From Minisyncoccota bacterium (GTDB taxonomy: Bacteria > Verrucomicrobiota > Lentisphaeria > Oligosphaerales > MVZH01), in contig JAIPIM010000283.1 in the NCBI GenBank assembly GCA_021734725.1, positions 1-5,402 on the forward strand: DNA of 5,402 nucleotides, given 5' to 3'. Within the stretch, counting starts at the first letter, position 1. Every line of letters begins with the position of its first letter. Shown here piece after piece: positions 1 to 4,910 of the stretch. A model generated the notes under the pieces. It was not told the DNA's origin. It did not search any database and was given only the letters and a program-made list of their open reading frames with translations. A program made the translations under genes and the position numbers.

Positions 1-1
1 C

Positions 2-535
2 GATACCATGCCGGCGATGTACCCGTACGAAATGGCCGGCTGGGGCAGTATCGGTCGTTATACAGCGTACGCAACGGCCGCACTCGGAGATCCCGTCATG
101 GCCATGCGCGTCCGCGATGCACTGGCCGCGCTTGCCTGGCTGCGTACGCGTCCGGAAGTAGACAAATCCCGCGTCTTCCTAACTGCCAACGGACTCGGCG
201 CGGTGGTGGCGCTGCATGCGGCTGCGATCGACAAGGATCTTGCCGGAGTCGTGCTTTCCAACGGATTGTCGTCGTTCCGCAGCCTGATTGCCGCTGAACA
301 CTATCCATGGTCAGCCGATGCATTCATACCGAATGTGCTGAAATATTACGATCTGCCGGACCTGGCCGCGGCCATTTTGTGTCCCGTGCATGCCCATAAC
401 CTACGCGGTGGAAACGGTGAACCGGCGGACAATGCCGAGCTGAAGGCATGGCGGAAGCCGGCAAATGTCACTCTGTCAACAGATACGGACGAGTTTTCGT
501 TGGCGGCATGGATTGAACTCAATGCAAACGGATGA
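2..535 (+). CDS. C-terminal part of an alpha/beta-hydrolase-fold, acetyl-xylan-esterase-like protein (5' end outside window)
   Basis: The frame is open to the window edge, so the N-terminus is missing and the Met at 8 need not be the start. Visible are a helix before the nucleophile elbow (DALAALAWLRTRPEVD), a strand and elbow (VFLTANGLGAVVALHAA), and a late segment with YYDLPDLAAAILCPVH. This order is that of acetyl xylan esterase or dienelactone-hydrolase-like domains. The canonical elbow G-x-S-x-G reads A-N-G-L-G here: the codon at 191-193 is GGA (Gly) where Ser is expected. The usual Asp/His segment is also not recognisable; the protein has HAHNLRGGNGEPAD instead. From memory, some planctomycete-type proteins of this family carry a G-x-G-L-G elbow, so this may be a family trait rather than decay. 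It is probably not a classical serine esterase. The stop (TGA) lies 99 bases before the DsdA start, so co-transcription is possible. The fold is fairly sure, the activity is not. Confidence 0.75.
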   Translation, partial: DTMPAMYPYEMAGWGSIGRYTAYATAALGDPVMAMRVRDALAALAWLRTRPEVDKSRVFLTANGLGAVVALHAAAIDKDLAGVVLSNGLSSFRSLIAAEHYPWSADAFIPNVLKYYDLPDLAAAILCPVHAHNLRGGNGEPADNAELKAWRKPANVTLSTDTDEFSLAAWIELNANG

Positions 536-560
536 CACCGACGCATCGTGGACCGCAACT

Positions 561-602
561 CATTACACGGACGGACACAGACGAACACGGACCGATACAC
601 GG
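561..602. repeat. ACGGAC-rich low-complexity stretch between genes
   Basis: This short spacer stretch is built from variants of ACGGAC/ACAGAC/ACACGGACC with almost no other content. The 9-mer ACACGGACC at 585-593 recurs at 2347-2355, just downstream of the predicted regulator promoter. It falls inside the longer reading frame that opens at GTG 548 and encodes the unlikely peptide RNSLHGRTQTNTDR there. This argues that the coding region starts later. Function is unknown. Confidence 0.5.
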
Positions 603-621
603 CAACCGGAATGGTTGGCGA

Positions 622-637
622 GAAGGAGGATACATTG
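622..637 (+). promoter_or_regulatory. Strong ribosome binding site deciding a TTG start for the DsdA-family gene
   Basis: AAGGAGGA at 623-630 is a near-perfect Shine-Dalgarno. It is followed after 4-5 bases by an in-frame TTG at 635-637. The in-frame GTG at 548 and ATG at 611 lack a comparable site, and the ATG at 611 lies upstream of this Shine-Dalgarno. Confidence 0.75.
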
Positions 638-2002
638 AGCGGTAAACATCAAAAAGACATAACGCACGATCTTACATCGGACAGCGAGAAATCTACCCTC
701 CGGAAGTTACGCAACCACGAGCCGTTTCTGTGGCCCAACCCGAAGTGGCGCCATGCTTCTGAGTGCCTGCCGGACTTGCCGTTTAACGCCACGGATATTG
801 CCGACGCCGAAGCACGACTTCAGCGATGCGCTCCCCTGCTTGAAACGCTTTTCCCGGAACTGGCAAGTACGCACGGAATTATTGAATCCTCTCTCCTGCC
901 AACGCCGGGCCTGGCACAACGCATTCTTCCGCCTGAGAACGGCAGCCTGTTCGTCAAAGCCGATCATGCATTACCGGTTGCAGGCTCCATTAAAGCACGC
1001 GGAGGTATCTACGCCGTGCTGCATTTCGCGGAAAAAATTGCTCTGGAGCATGGCCTTTTAACGAACGAAAAGGATGATTATCGTAAATTGGCTTCTAACG
1101 AAGCACGCAGCCTGTTTGCGAACTATGAGCTCAGTGTAGGCAGTACGGGAAACCTCGGCCTCAGCATAGGCATAACCGGCGCCGCCCTGGGATTTAACGT
1201 CGCCGTTCATATGTCGGTGGAAGCGAAAGAATGGAAGAAAAAACGCCTGCGCAAACGTGGCGTCAAGGTCGTGGAATACGCCTCCGATTATACCGCCGCG
1301 TGCGTTGTTGCCCGCCGCGAGGCCGTGGACGATCCCCACAAACATTTCATCGACGATGAAAACTCGGCCGAACTGTTTCTCGGATATGCGTGCGCCATAC
1401 CGCGTCTCAAGCGCCAATTGGCGGAAGCAGGTATTGCTGTAGACCGCGAGCATCCGCTGTTTCTGTACCTGCCTTGCGGGGTCGGAGGTGGGCCGGGTGG
1501 TATCACATTTGCCGCGCGACACGTCTTCGGCGATGATGCACACGCCTTCTTCGTCGAACCCGTGGAAGCCCCCTGCATGCTCCTGGGCATGCTGACCGGA
1601 CGGCATTCGGACATTTCCGTTTACTCAATTGATCTGGGACTGAAAACGGATGCGGACGGCCTTGCGGTCTCCACGCCATCACGCTTTATCGGCCAGCTCA
1701 TGGACCCGCTTTTGAGTGGCTGCTGCACACTTGAAGACAACACTCTGTACCGTCATCTGCTGGACATGTACGACACCGAAAAGATCGAGGTCGAACCGTC
1801 AGCCGCCGCCGGCTGCGGAGTGCCGCGCCTGCTGATCGAATCCGAGCCCGGGCGCCACTATCTGCACAAACACAAATTGACGCCGCAAATGCCCCGGGCC
1901 ACCCACGTCGTGTGGGCTACCGGAGGCCTGTTTGTCCCACCGGAACAACACAAACAATTCCGCAAAACAGCAGCAGCTATATTATCCAGTCCTGGGCAGT
2001 GA
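635..2002 (+). CDS. dsdA: D-serine ammonia-lyase (D-serine dehydratase), PLP fold type II
   Basis: The enzyme converts D-serine to pyruvate and ammonia with pyridoxal phosphate, in the cytoplasm. Counted from the TTG at 635 it has 455 residues, against about 442 for the E. coli enzyme. Family landmarks in order: FLWPNPKW (31-38); GIIESSLLPTPG (81-92); SIKARGG (118-124) with K120 as the expected Schiff-base lysine; GSTGNLGLSIG (169-179), the PLP phosphate-binding loop; FIDDENS (238-244); YLPCGVGGGPGG (278-289); FFVEPVEAPCMLLG (305-318); ADGLAV (340-345); THVVWATGG (423-431). These match E. coli DsdA closely along the whole length, so it looks intact and active. The start was chosen for its strong Shine-Dalgarno; upstream in-frame codons read through low-complexity DNA. 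No dsdC-type LysR regulator or dsdX transporter is seen here. D-threonine and related amino acids are possible side substrates. Confidence 0.93.
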   Translation: MSGKHQKDITHDLTSDSEKSTLRKLRNHEPFLWPNPKWRHASECLPDLPFNATDIADAEARLQRCAPLLETLFPELASTHGIIESSLLPTPGLAQRILPPENGSLFVKADHALPVAGSIKARGGIYAVLHFAEKIALEHGLLTNEKDDYRKLASNEARSLFANYELSVGSTGNLGLSIGITGAALGFNVAVHMSVEAKEWKKKRLRKRGVKVVEYASDYTAACVVARREAVDDPHKHFIDDENSAELFLGYACAIPRLKRQLAEAGIAVDREHPLFLYLPCGVGGGPGGITFAARHVFGDDAHAFFVEPVEAPCMLLGMLTGRHSDISVYSIDLGLKTDADGLAVSTPSRFIGQLMDPLLSGCCTLEDNTLYRHLLDMYDTEKIEVEPSAAAGCGVPRLLIESEPGRHYLHKHKLTPQMPRATHVVWATGGLFVPPEQHKQFRKTAAAILSSPGQ

Positions 2003-2029
2003 CCCCACCCTCCTTGCATGGGTGATGAG
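2001..2029. repeat. Copy 1 of a ~29-bp hairpin-forming direct repeat
   Basis: This copy begins inside the dsdA stop codon. It reads GACCCCACCC at 2001-2010 and TGGGTGATGAG at 2019-2029. CACCC (2006-2010) can pair with GGGTG (2020-2024) over a 9-base loop. No T-tract follows, so it is not a standard intrinsic terminator. It matches copy 2 at 2064-2091. Confidence 0.7.
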
Positions 2030-2063
2030 TGAAATCAGCCAATCGTATCCAGCTCGAGGAATC

Positions 2064-2091
2064 GACCCCACCCACCTTCGTGGGTGGTGAG
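2064..2091. repeat. Copy 2 of the repeat, with a perfect 8-bp hairpin
   Basis: It has the same start (GACCCCACCC, 2064-2073) and the same end (TGGGTG, one purine, TGAG; 2081-2091) as copy 1. Here CCACCCAC (2068-2075) pairs perfectly with GTGGGTGG (2080-2087) over a CTTC loop. The copies start 63 bases apart. No T-run follows the stem. Confidence 0.75.
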
Positions 2092-2243
2092 AGAGATCGT
2101 CCGCGTGCGTAAGGCAACCACCCGAGCCCCCCGTTTCGACGAGGCAATCACCAAGGTGGTTTCATCCCTAGTCATGCAGAAGCCTGAAGTAGCTCGGATG
2201 GTCCCCAGCCGAGATGGCTCACGGTGCGGAGAGCCCCGTGCCG
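2064..2243 (+). other. Candidate structured RNA region: a chain of stem-loops in a gene-free stretch
   Basis: Consecutive pairings can be read directly. The first is 2068-2075 with 2080-2087 (8 bp). AACCACC (2116-2122) pairs with GGTGGTT (2155-2161) and encloses CGT-TTCG-ACG (2132-2141), which has a UUCG-type loop. CTCGG (2193-2197) pairs with CCGAG (2209-2213), and this continues inward across one A/G mismatch as TGG/CCA. GGCTC (2216-2220) pairs with GAGCC (2231-2235); alternatively CACGG (2220-2224) pairs with CCGTG (2236-2240), so these two are mutually exclusive. A GCCCCGGGGC palindrome follows at 2281-2290. No known riboswitch or RNA family is recognised. It could be an ncRNA, a long leader for the regulator or a degraded mobile element. 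Strand is assumed. Confidence 0.4.
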
Positions 2244-2310
2244 CCGTTCGTGGAGCGCACTCAATCCATAGAATGAAACAGCCCCGGGGCAATCACGGCA
2301 ATCCCCTGCC

Positions 2311-2338
2311 TTGTGTTCTCTATCGCGAACATTATAGT
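2311..2338 (+). promoter_or_regulatory. Predicted sigma-70-type promoter of the HTH-cupin regulator
   Basis: TTGTGT (2311-2316) and TATAGT (2333-2338) are separated by 16 bases. The -10 matches consensus at 5 of 6 positions, the -35 at 3 of 6. Transcription would begin near 2345, about 47 bases before the ATG. Confidence 0.45.
2312..2331. promoter_or_regulatory. Palindromic operator candidate, copy A (regulator promoter)
   Basis: TGTTC (2314-2318) and GAACA (2327-2331) form an inverted repeat with an 8-base spacer, sitting between the predicted -35 and -10. The site shares TGTGTTC, then TAT, then GCG at the same spacing with 3056-3076 upstream of the methyltransferase. Binding by the adjacent HTH protein is inferred. 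Confidence 0.45.
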
Positions 2339-2391
2339 GTTGCGTGACACGGACCACGGTTCTTTGGGGATAACGCCCGGAAACACACACC

Positions 2392-2949
2392 ATGAATCCA
2401 GACGATATCGGACAACGCATCCGGGAACTGCGAAAACAGCGAGGCCTCTCCATGCGCGCCCTGGCGCAAGAGGCTGGAGTGGCCTTAAGTTTCCTCTCAC
2501 GCATCGAGTCCGGCGATGGATCACCCACGCTCGCCACGCTGATGAAACTCCTGGAAGCCCTCGATATCAGCGCCCACGAATTCTTTGCCGCGACCGCCGG
2601 CACCGACCGCCAAGTGCTGATACAACGCCAGAAAGACATGCAGAAACTGGACGACGGCGACAAGCTCTGGCGCTACCTCCTGCCAAGTCACCGTGATGTC
2701 AAAGCCGTCATGACCTACGAGGAGTATCGACCGCACACAAAAAATACCGAACGCGAACGACACCCCAAAGATATCTGCGGCCTCGTGCTCGAAGGCACCC
2801 TGACGCTCGACGTCGACGGGCAGTCCCCAGTAACCGTCAATGCCGGCGACAGCTTCTACATTCGCGCCGGTACCCCTCACACCTCCGCCAACAAAACCGA
2901 AGCCCCCCTTCGCATGGTCGTGGTCGAACTGCCAAAAACAACAGCTTAA
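2392..2949 (+). CDS. XRE-family HTH regulator with C-terminal cupin sensor domain
   Basis: This 185-residue cytoplasmic transcription factor has two domains. An N-terminal helix-turn-helix of the Cro/C1 type spans residues 6-60 (IGQRIRELRKQRGLSMRALA, then VALSFLSRIESGDGSPTLATL). A cupin beta-barrel spans about 105-180, with GLVLEGTLTLDVDG (130-143) and the second cupin motif GDSFYIRAGTPHTSAN (152-167) including His163 and Asn167. Length and architecture fit the large HTH-cupin family, whose members (for example PuuR) respond to small metabolites bound in the cupin. The ligand here cannot be read from sequence. The ATG has only a weak Shine-Dalgarno (GGAA, 2379-2382). The gene lies 195 bases upstream of the methyltransferase in the same direction, and both upstream regions share an operator-like site. 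This suggests autoregulation and control of the neighbour. Confidence 0.9.
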   Translation: MNPDDIGQRIRELRKQRGLSMRALAQEAGVALSFLSRIESGDGSPTLATLMKLLEALDISAHEFFAATAGTDRQVLIQRQKDMQKLDDGDKLWRYLLPSHRDVKAVMTYEEYRPHTKNTERERHPKDICGLVLEGTLTLDVDGQSPVTVNAGDSFYIRAGTPHTSANKTEAPLRMVVVELPKTTA

Positions 2950-3008
2950 TGATTCTGTCATAAAAAGGGTTCTGTCATAACAATAACTCGGGCGACAATG
3001 ATTCTGCC
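2948..3008. repeat. Cluster of ATGATTCTGTCA-type micro-repeats
   Basis: TTCTGTCATAA occurs at 2953-2963 and 2970-2980, 17 bases apart. AATGATTCTG occurs at 2948-2957 and again at 2997-3006, where it continues as CC. The cluster starts at the regulator's stop codon. A looser relative, AAACTGCCA, lies near 3031-3039. Such AATNATTCTGNC units look like dispersed intergenic micro-repeats; their role is unknown. Confidence 0.6.
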
Positions 3009-3049
3009 TTTGCGGGTTAAGATTCCAACGAAACTGCCATGCTGACGTC

Positions 3050-3078
3050 TTGATGTGTGTTCGTTATAGCGGTACAGT
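3050..3078 (+). promoter_or_regulatory. Predicted promoter of the MttB-family gene
   Basis: TTGATG (3050-3055) and TACAGT (3073-3078) have 17 bases between them, each matching 4 of 6 consensus positions. Transcription would start near 3085, about 60 bases before the chosen ATG. This also argues against starting the protein at the in-frame GTG at 3079. Confidence 0.35.
3056..3076. promoter_or_regulatory. Operator candidate, copy B (methyltransferase promoter)
   Basis: The site reads TGTGTTC, two bases, TAT, one base, GCG, then GTACA. TGTTC (3058-3062) and GTACA (3072-3076) are imperfect inverted halves with a 9-base spacer. The first 16 bases agree with copy A (2312-2327) at 13 or more positions. 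It overlaps the predicted -10, which fits a repressor site. Confidence 0.4.
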
Positions 3079-3129
3079 GTGCAGTTTCATAGAAAACACA
3101 GCCGAACCACTCGGCAACCAATATTCAGT

Positions 3130-3147
3130 GGGGAGAAAACCAGCATG
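3130..3147 (+). promoter_or_regulatory. Ribosome binding site fixing the ATG at 3145
   Basis: GGGGAG at 3130-3135 lies 9 bases before the ATG at 3145-3147. No such site precedes the in-frame GTG at 3079, which also coincides with the predicted promoter. Confidence 0.65.
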
Positions 3148-4590
3148 AAACTGGAACCATTCGCCGTCCTGTCCGAATCGGACATCCAACACATTCACAA
3201 TGCTACTCTCGACATTCTTTCCGGCTGCGGCATAAAGATTCTCGGCACACGTCTGCTCGATGCCCTGAAAGCCAAGGGACTGCCGGTGGACGAGAAGAAC
3301 CAGACCGTCCGCTTCCCTCACAATATCCTGGAAAATGCACTTGCCACCGTCCCCCCGCAAATTGAGGTGCGAGACCGCGAAGGGGCCCCTGCCTTCGTCC
3401 TGGGCGACGGCGCCCCAAAGATCGCGGCGGGCCACAATGCCGTCTTCTGGCTCGATGCCGAGACCGGCGAGACACGGCCTTCGCGGGTTGCGGACGTCGA
3501 GCGTTTTGCACGGCTGTGCGAACAACTCCAGCATATTGACATGATCGGCATACCAGTCATGCCCCAGGACGTTCCCAATCCCAAAGCAAGCCTTCTCCAT
3601 GCAGTAAAAGCCTGCGTGGAAAACAGCCGGAAGCCGATTTTCTTCTCGACCGACAACGCGCCTGTCAATCGCGGCTGCATCGAGCTCTTGCGCGCCGCCT
3701 TCGCCGGCGACCTGGACAAGCACGTCTACGGCATAAGCCAGCTCTCGCCCACCAGCCCGCTGTTCTGGGAAGAGAACGTCTGCGAAGCTATTCTCGACAC
3801 GCTCACCACGGCCGTGCCCCTGGCCATCCTTCCAGAGCCCAACGCTGGCGTGTCCGCGCCGTATACACTCGCCGGACTTCTGACCATGAACAACGCCGAA
3901 TGCCTGTCTGGACTGGCAATGATCCAGTTACTCAAGCCCGGACATCCCGTCATGTACGCGAACTCATGGACCGCCACGGACATGCGTTCGGGCGCCGCGC
4001 TGGTTGGCTCCATTGAAACCAGCGTCTGCCGCATCGCCGGCGCACAACTGGCCCGTTTCTACGGCGTCCCGTCTCACACCACGGCACCTAATTCCGACAA
4101 TCACGCCCACGACGAACAAAACGCCTGGGAAAAAACCTTCAGCCTCATGGCGGCGGTCGGCGCGGACAACGACCTGATCGTCAACTGCGGCATGTTCGCC
4201 TGCGGCATGACCTGCAGCGACGAGCAGCTCCTGATGGACGCCGAGATCGCGGGCATGTGCAGACGTATGGCCGCGGGCGTCGAGGTGACACCGGAGACCA
4301 TCGCGGCCGAGTTGATCAAGCGCATCGGCCCGCAAGGCGAAACCTACCTCACACAGGACCACACGCTGGAGAGGCTGCGGTCGGCCGAGTTCCTCGGGCC
4401 GGACCTGGCGGTCCGCGGGCCGTTCTCGTCGTGGCAGGCTGCCGGCAGCCGCGACACCGCGGCACTGGCCCGCGAGCGTGCCGCGAAACTCGCCGACGAC
4501 AACCACGGCTTGCTCGACGCCCGTCGGACGGACCGTCTCCGCAACTGCTTCACGGATATTGTGGAAGAAAATGAGCTCGTGACCTTATGA
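3145..4590 (+). CDS. MttB-superfamily methyltransferase (trimethylamine methyltransferase-like, non-pyrrolysine)
   Basis: This 481-residue protein is a full-length TIM-barrel-type member of the MttB superfamily (about 480-500 residues). These enzymes move a methyl group from a methylated or quaternary amine to a corrinoid protein. Landmarks: LDILSGCGIKIL (22-33); GHNAVFWLDAETGETRPSRV (96-115); DVPNPKASLLHAVKA (142-156) and RKPIFFSTD (162-170); LPEPNAGVSAPYTLAG (229-244); ARFYGVPSHTTAPNSDN (303-319) leading to DEQNAWEK (323-330), the segment near which pyrrolysine lies in true MttB; YLTQDHTLERLRS (401-413) and a C-terminal region like the family's. There is no in-frame TAG and the frame ends in TGA, so it belongs with the non-pyrrolysine homologues, one of which (MtgB) demethylates glycine betaine. 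The actual substrate is unknown. No corrinoid protein (MttC) or reactivase is in the window. The start follows the Shine-Dalgarno. The upstream HTH-cupin regulator is its likely controller. Confidence 0.9.
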   Translation: MKLEPFAVLSESDIQHIHNATLDILSGCGIKILGTRLLDALKAKGLPVDEKNQTVRFPHNILENALATVPPQIEVRDREGAPAFVLGDGAPKIAAGHNAVFWLDAETGETRPSRVADVERFARLCEQLQHIDMIGIPVMPQDVPNPKASLLHAVKACVENSRKPIFFSTDNAPVNRGCIELLRAAFAGDLDKHVYGISQLSPTSPLFWEENVCEAILDTLTTAVPLAILPEPNAGVSAPYTLAGLLTMNNAECLSGLAMIQLLKPGHPVMYANSWTATDMRSGAALVGSIETSVCRIAGAQLARFYGVPSHTTAPNSDNHAHDEQNAWEKTFSLMAAVGADNDLIVNCGMFACGMTCSDEQLLMDAEIAGMCRRMAAGVEVTPETIAAELIKRIGPQGETYLTQDHTLERLRSAEFLGPDLAVRGPFSSWQAAGSRDTAALARERAAKLADDNHGLLDARRTDRLRNCFTDIVEENELVTL

Positions 4591-4627
4591 CCCGGGAATC
4601 CCCGGCGTCATCAAGACACGAGGTCAC
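4579..4627 (+). other. Large nested hairpin over the methyltransferase stop codon
   Basis: The outer stem is GTGACCT (4579-4585) with AGGTCAC (4621-4627), plus one possible T/G pair. The inner stem is ATGACCCGGG (4587-4596) with CCCGG (4601-4605) and GTCAT (4607-4611), which gives 10 bp with a single bulged C at 4606 and an AATC loop. The stop codon (4588-4590) lies in the stem. An A-rich rather than T-rich stretch follows, so it is not a classical terminator. It could stabilise or process mRNA, stop polymerase inefficiently or mask initiation at ATG 4587. Confidence 0.55.
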
Positions 4628-4643
4628 CAAGTCAAATAAGAAA

Positions 4644-4658
4644 AAGGAAGACTTTATG
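4644..4658 (+). promoter_or_regulatory. Ribosome binding site before ATG 4656
   Basis: AAGGAAG at 4644-4650 is followed by a 5-base gap and ATG at 4656-4658. It favours this start over the in-frame ATG at 4587, which overlaps the previous stop as ATGA but sits inside a hairpin. Confidence 0.5.
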
Positions 4659-4910
4659 CGGCAACCACGGGTAAACGTTTGGGCGGACCGAATCGGGACT
4701 TCCTCGAACCTGCTGCCGACCGGGTACGAGGAACTGGCGGTTCCTGCCACGCTGCGCGCGTTCCGGGCCTTCGAACTGTGCGCCGGGGACTTCTCGTCAT
4801 CGTGCCCGCGCAACCGTGGGCCGCACGAGCGCCCCCCCCTGCACGAGCGGCGGGTGCTGTTTGTCGCACAGGAGGTAATAGTGGCATCCACCTCAGTAGA
4901 AAAACCATGA
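4656..4910 (+). CDS. Doubtful 84-residue hypothetical protein
   Basis: I do not recognise this product. It begins MRQPRVNVWADRIGTSSN and ends VIVASTSVEKP. There is no clear membrane segment, signal peptide or metal motif. For it: a good Shine-Dalgarno 5 bases before the ATG, and a stop that overlaps the next start as ATGA (4907-4910), as in translationally coupled operons. Against it: arginine/proline-rich composition in the second half, and a run of eight C at 4832-4839 where an insertion or deletion could easily change frame. The other two forward frames were read through this stretch and gave nothing recognisable. It may be a real small gene, a remnant, or a leader whose translation feeds the downstream secreted protein. 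Confidence 0.35.
   Translation: MRQPRVNVWADRIGTSSNLLPTGYEELAVPATLRAFRAFELCAGDFSSSCPRNRGPHERPPLHERRVLFVAQEVIVASTSVEKP
4870..4910 (+). promoter_or_regulatory. Strong Shine-Dalgarno with a 9-codon mini-ORF coupled to the next gene
   Basis: AGGAGG at 4870-4875 is a perfect site. It is 31 bases from ATG 4907, too far to serve it directly, but 5 bases from GTG 4881. That GTG opens a nine-codon frame (MASTSVEKP) ending at TGA 4908-4910, which overlaps ATG 4907. Ribosomes stopping there could restart on the downstream gene, which has no good site of its own. The mini-ORF is the in-frame tail of the 4656-4910 frame. Confidence 0.4.

Noticed and set aside
548..634. Upstream extension of dsdA from GTG 548 (29 extra residues)
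   Set aside because: The extra residues come from an ACGGAC low-complexity stretch and there is no Shine-Dalgarno; TTG 635 has a near-perfect one and gives the family's usual length.
1058..1606. 182-residue antisense frame inside dsdA
   Set aside because: The + strand frame matches DsdA throughout; the antisense frame has no recognisable domain and no ribosome site.
2001..2091. Rho-independent terminator after dsdA
   Set aside because: The stems are good but no T-tract follows on either strand, so termination is not supported from sequence alone.
2190..2245. Group II intron domain V or intron remnant
   Set aside because: The stretch AGCCGAGATGGCTCACGGTG loosely recalls the domain V region, but the GAAA tetraloop and the paired ACGGUUC arm are absent and no reverse transcriptase is present.
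2262..2280. CRISPR-repeat-like end (GAATGAAAC)
   Set aside because: There is only one copy; no repeat-spacer periodicity is present.
2084..2347. 87-residue + strand frame in the gene-free stretch
   Set aside because: It starts at a GTG inside the perfect hairpin, has no Shine-Dalgarno, resembles no family I know and runs through several stem-loops and the predicted promoter.
2313..2696. 127-residue frame overlapping the regulator
   Set aside because: It begins in the promoter and is an alternative frame of the HTH-cupin gene, whose own frame matches two known domains.
3079..3144. Upstream start of the methyltransferase at GTG 3079
   Set aside because: It lies at the predicted -10 and transcription start, lacks a Shine-Dalgarno, and the family normally begins close to the residues encoded from 3145.
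3064..3723. 219-residue antisense frame over the methyltransferase
   Set aside because: The sense frame matches the MttB superfamily along its length; the antisense product is a shadow of GC-rich coding DNA.
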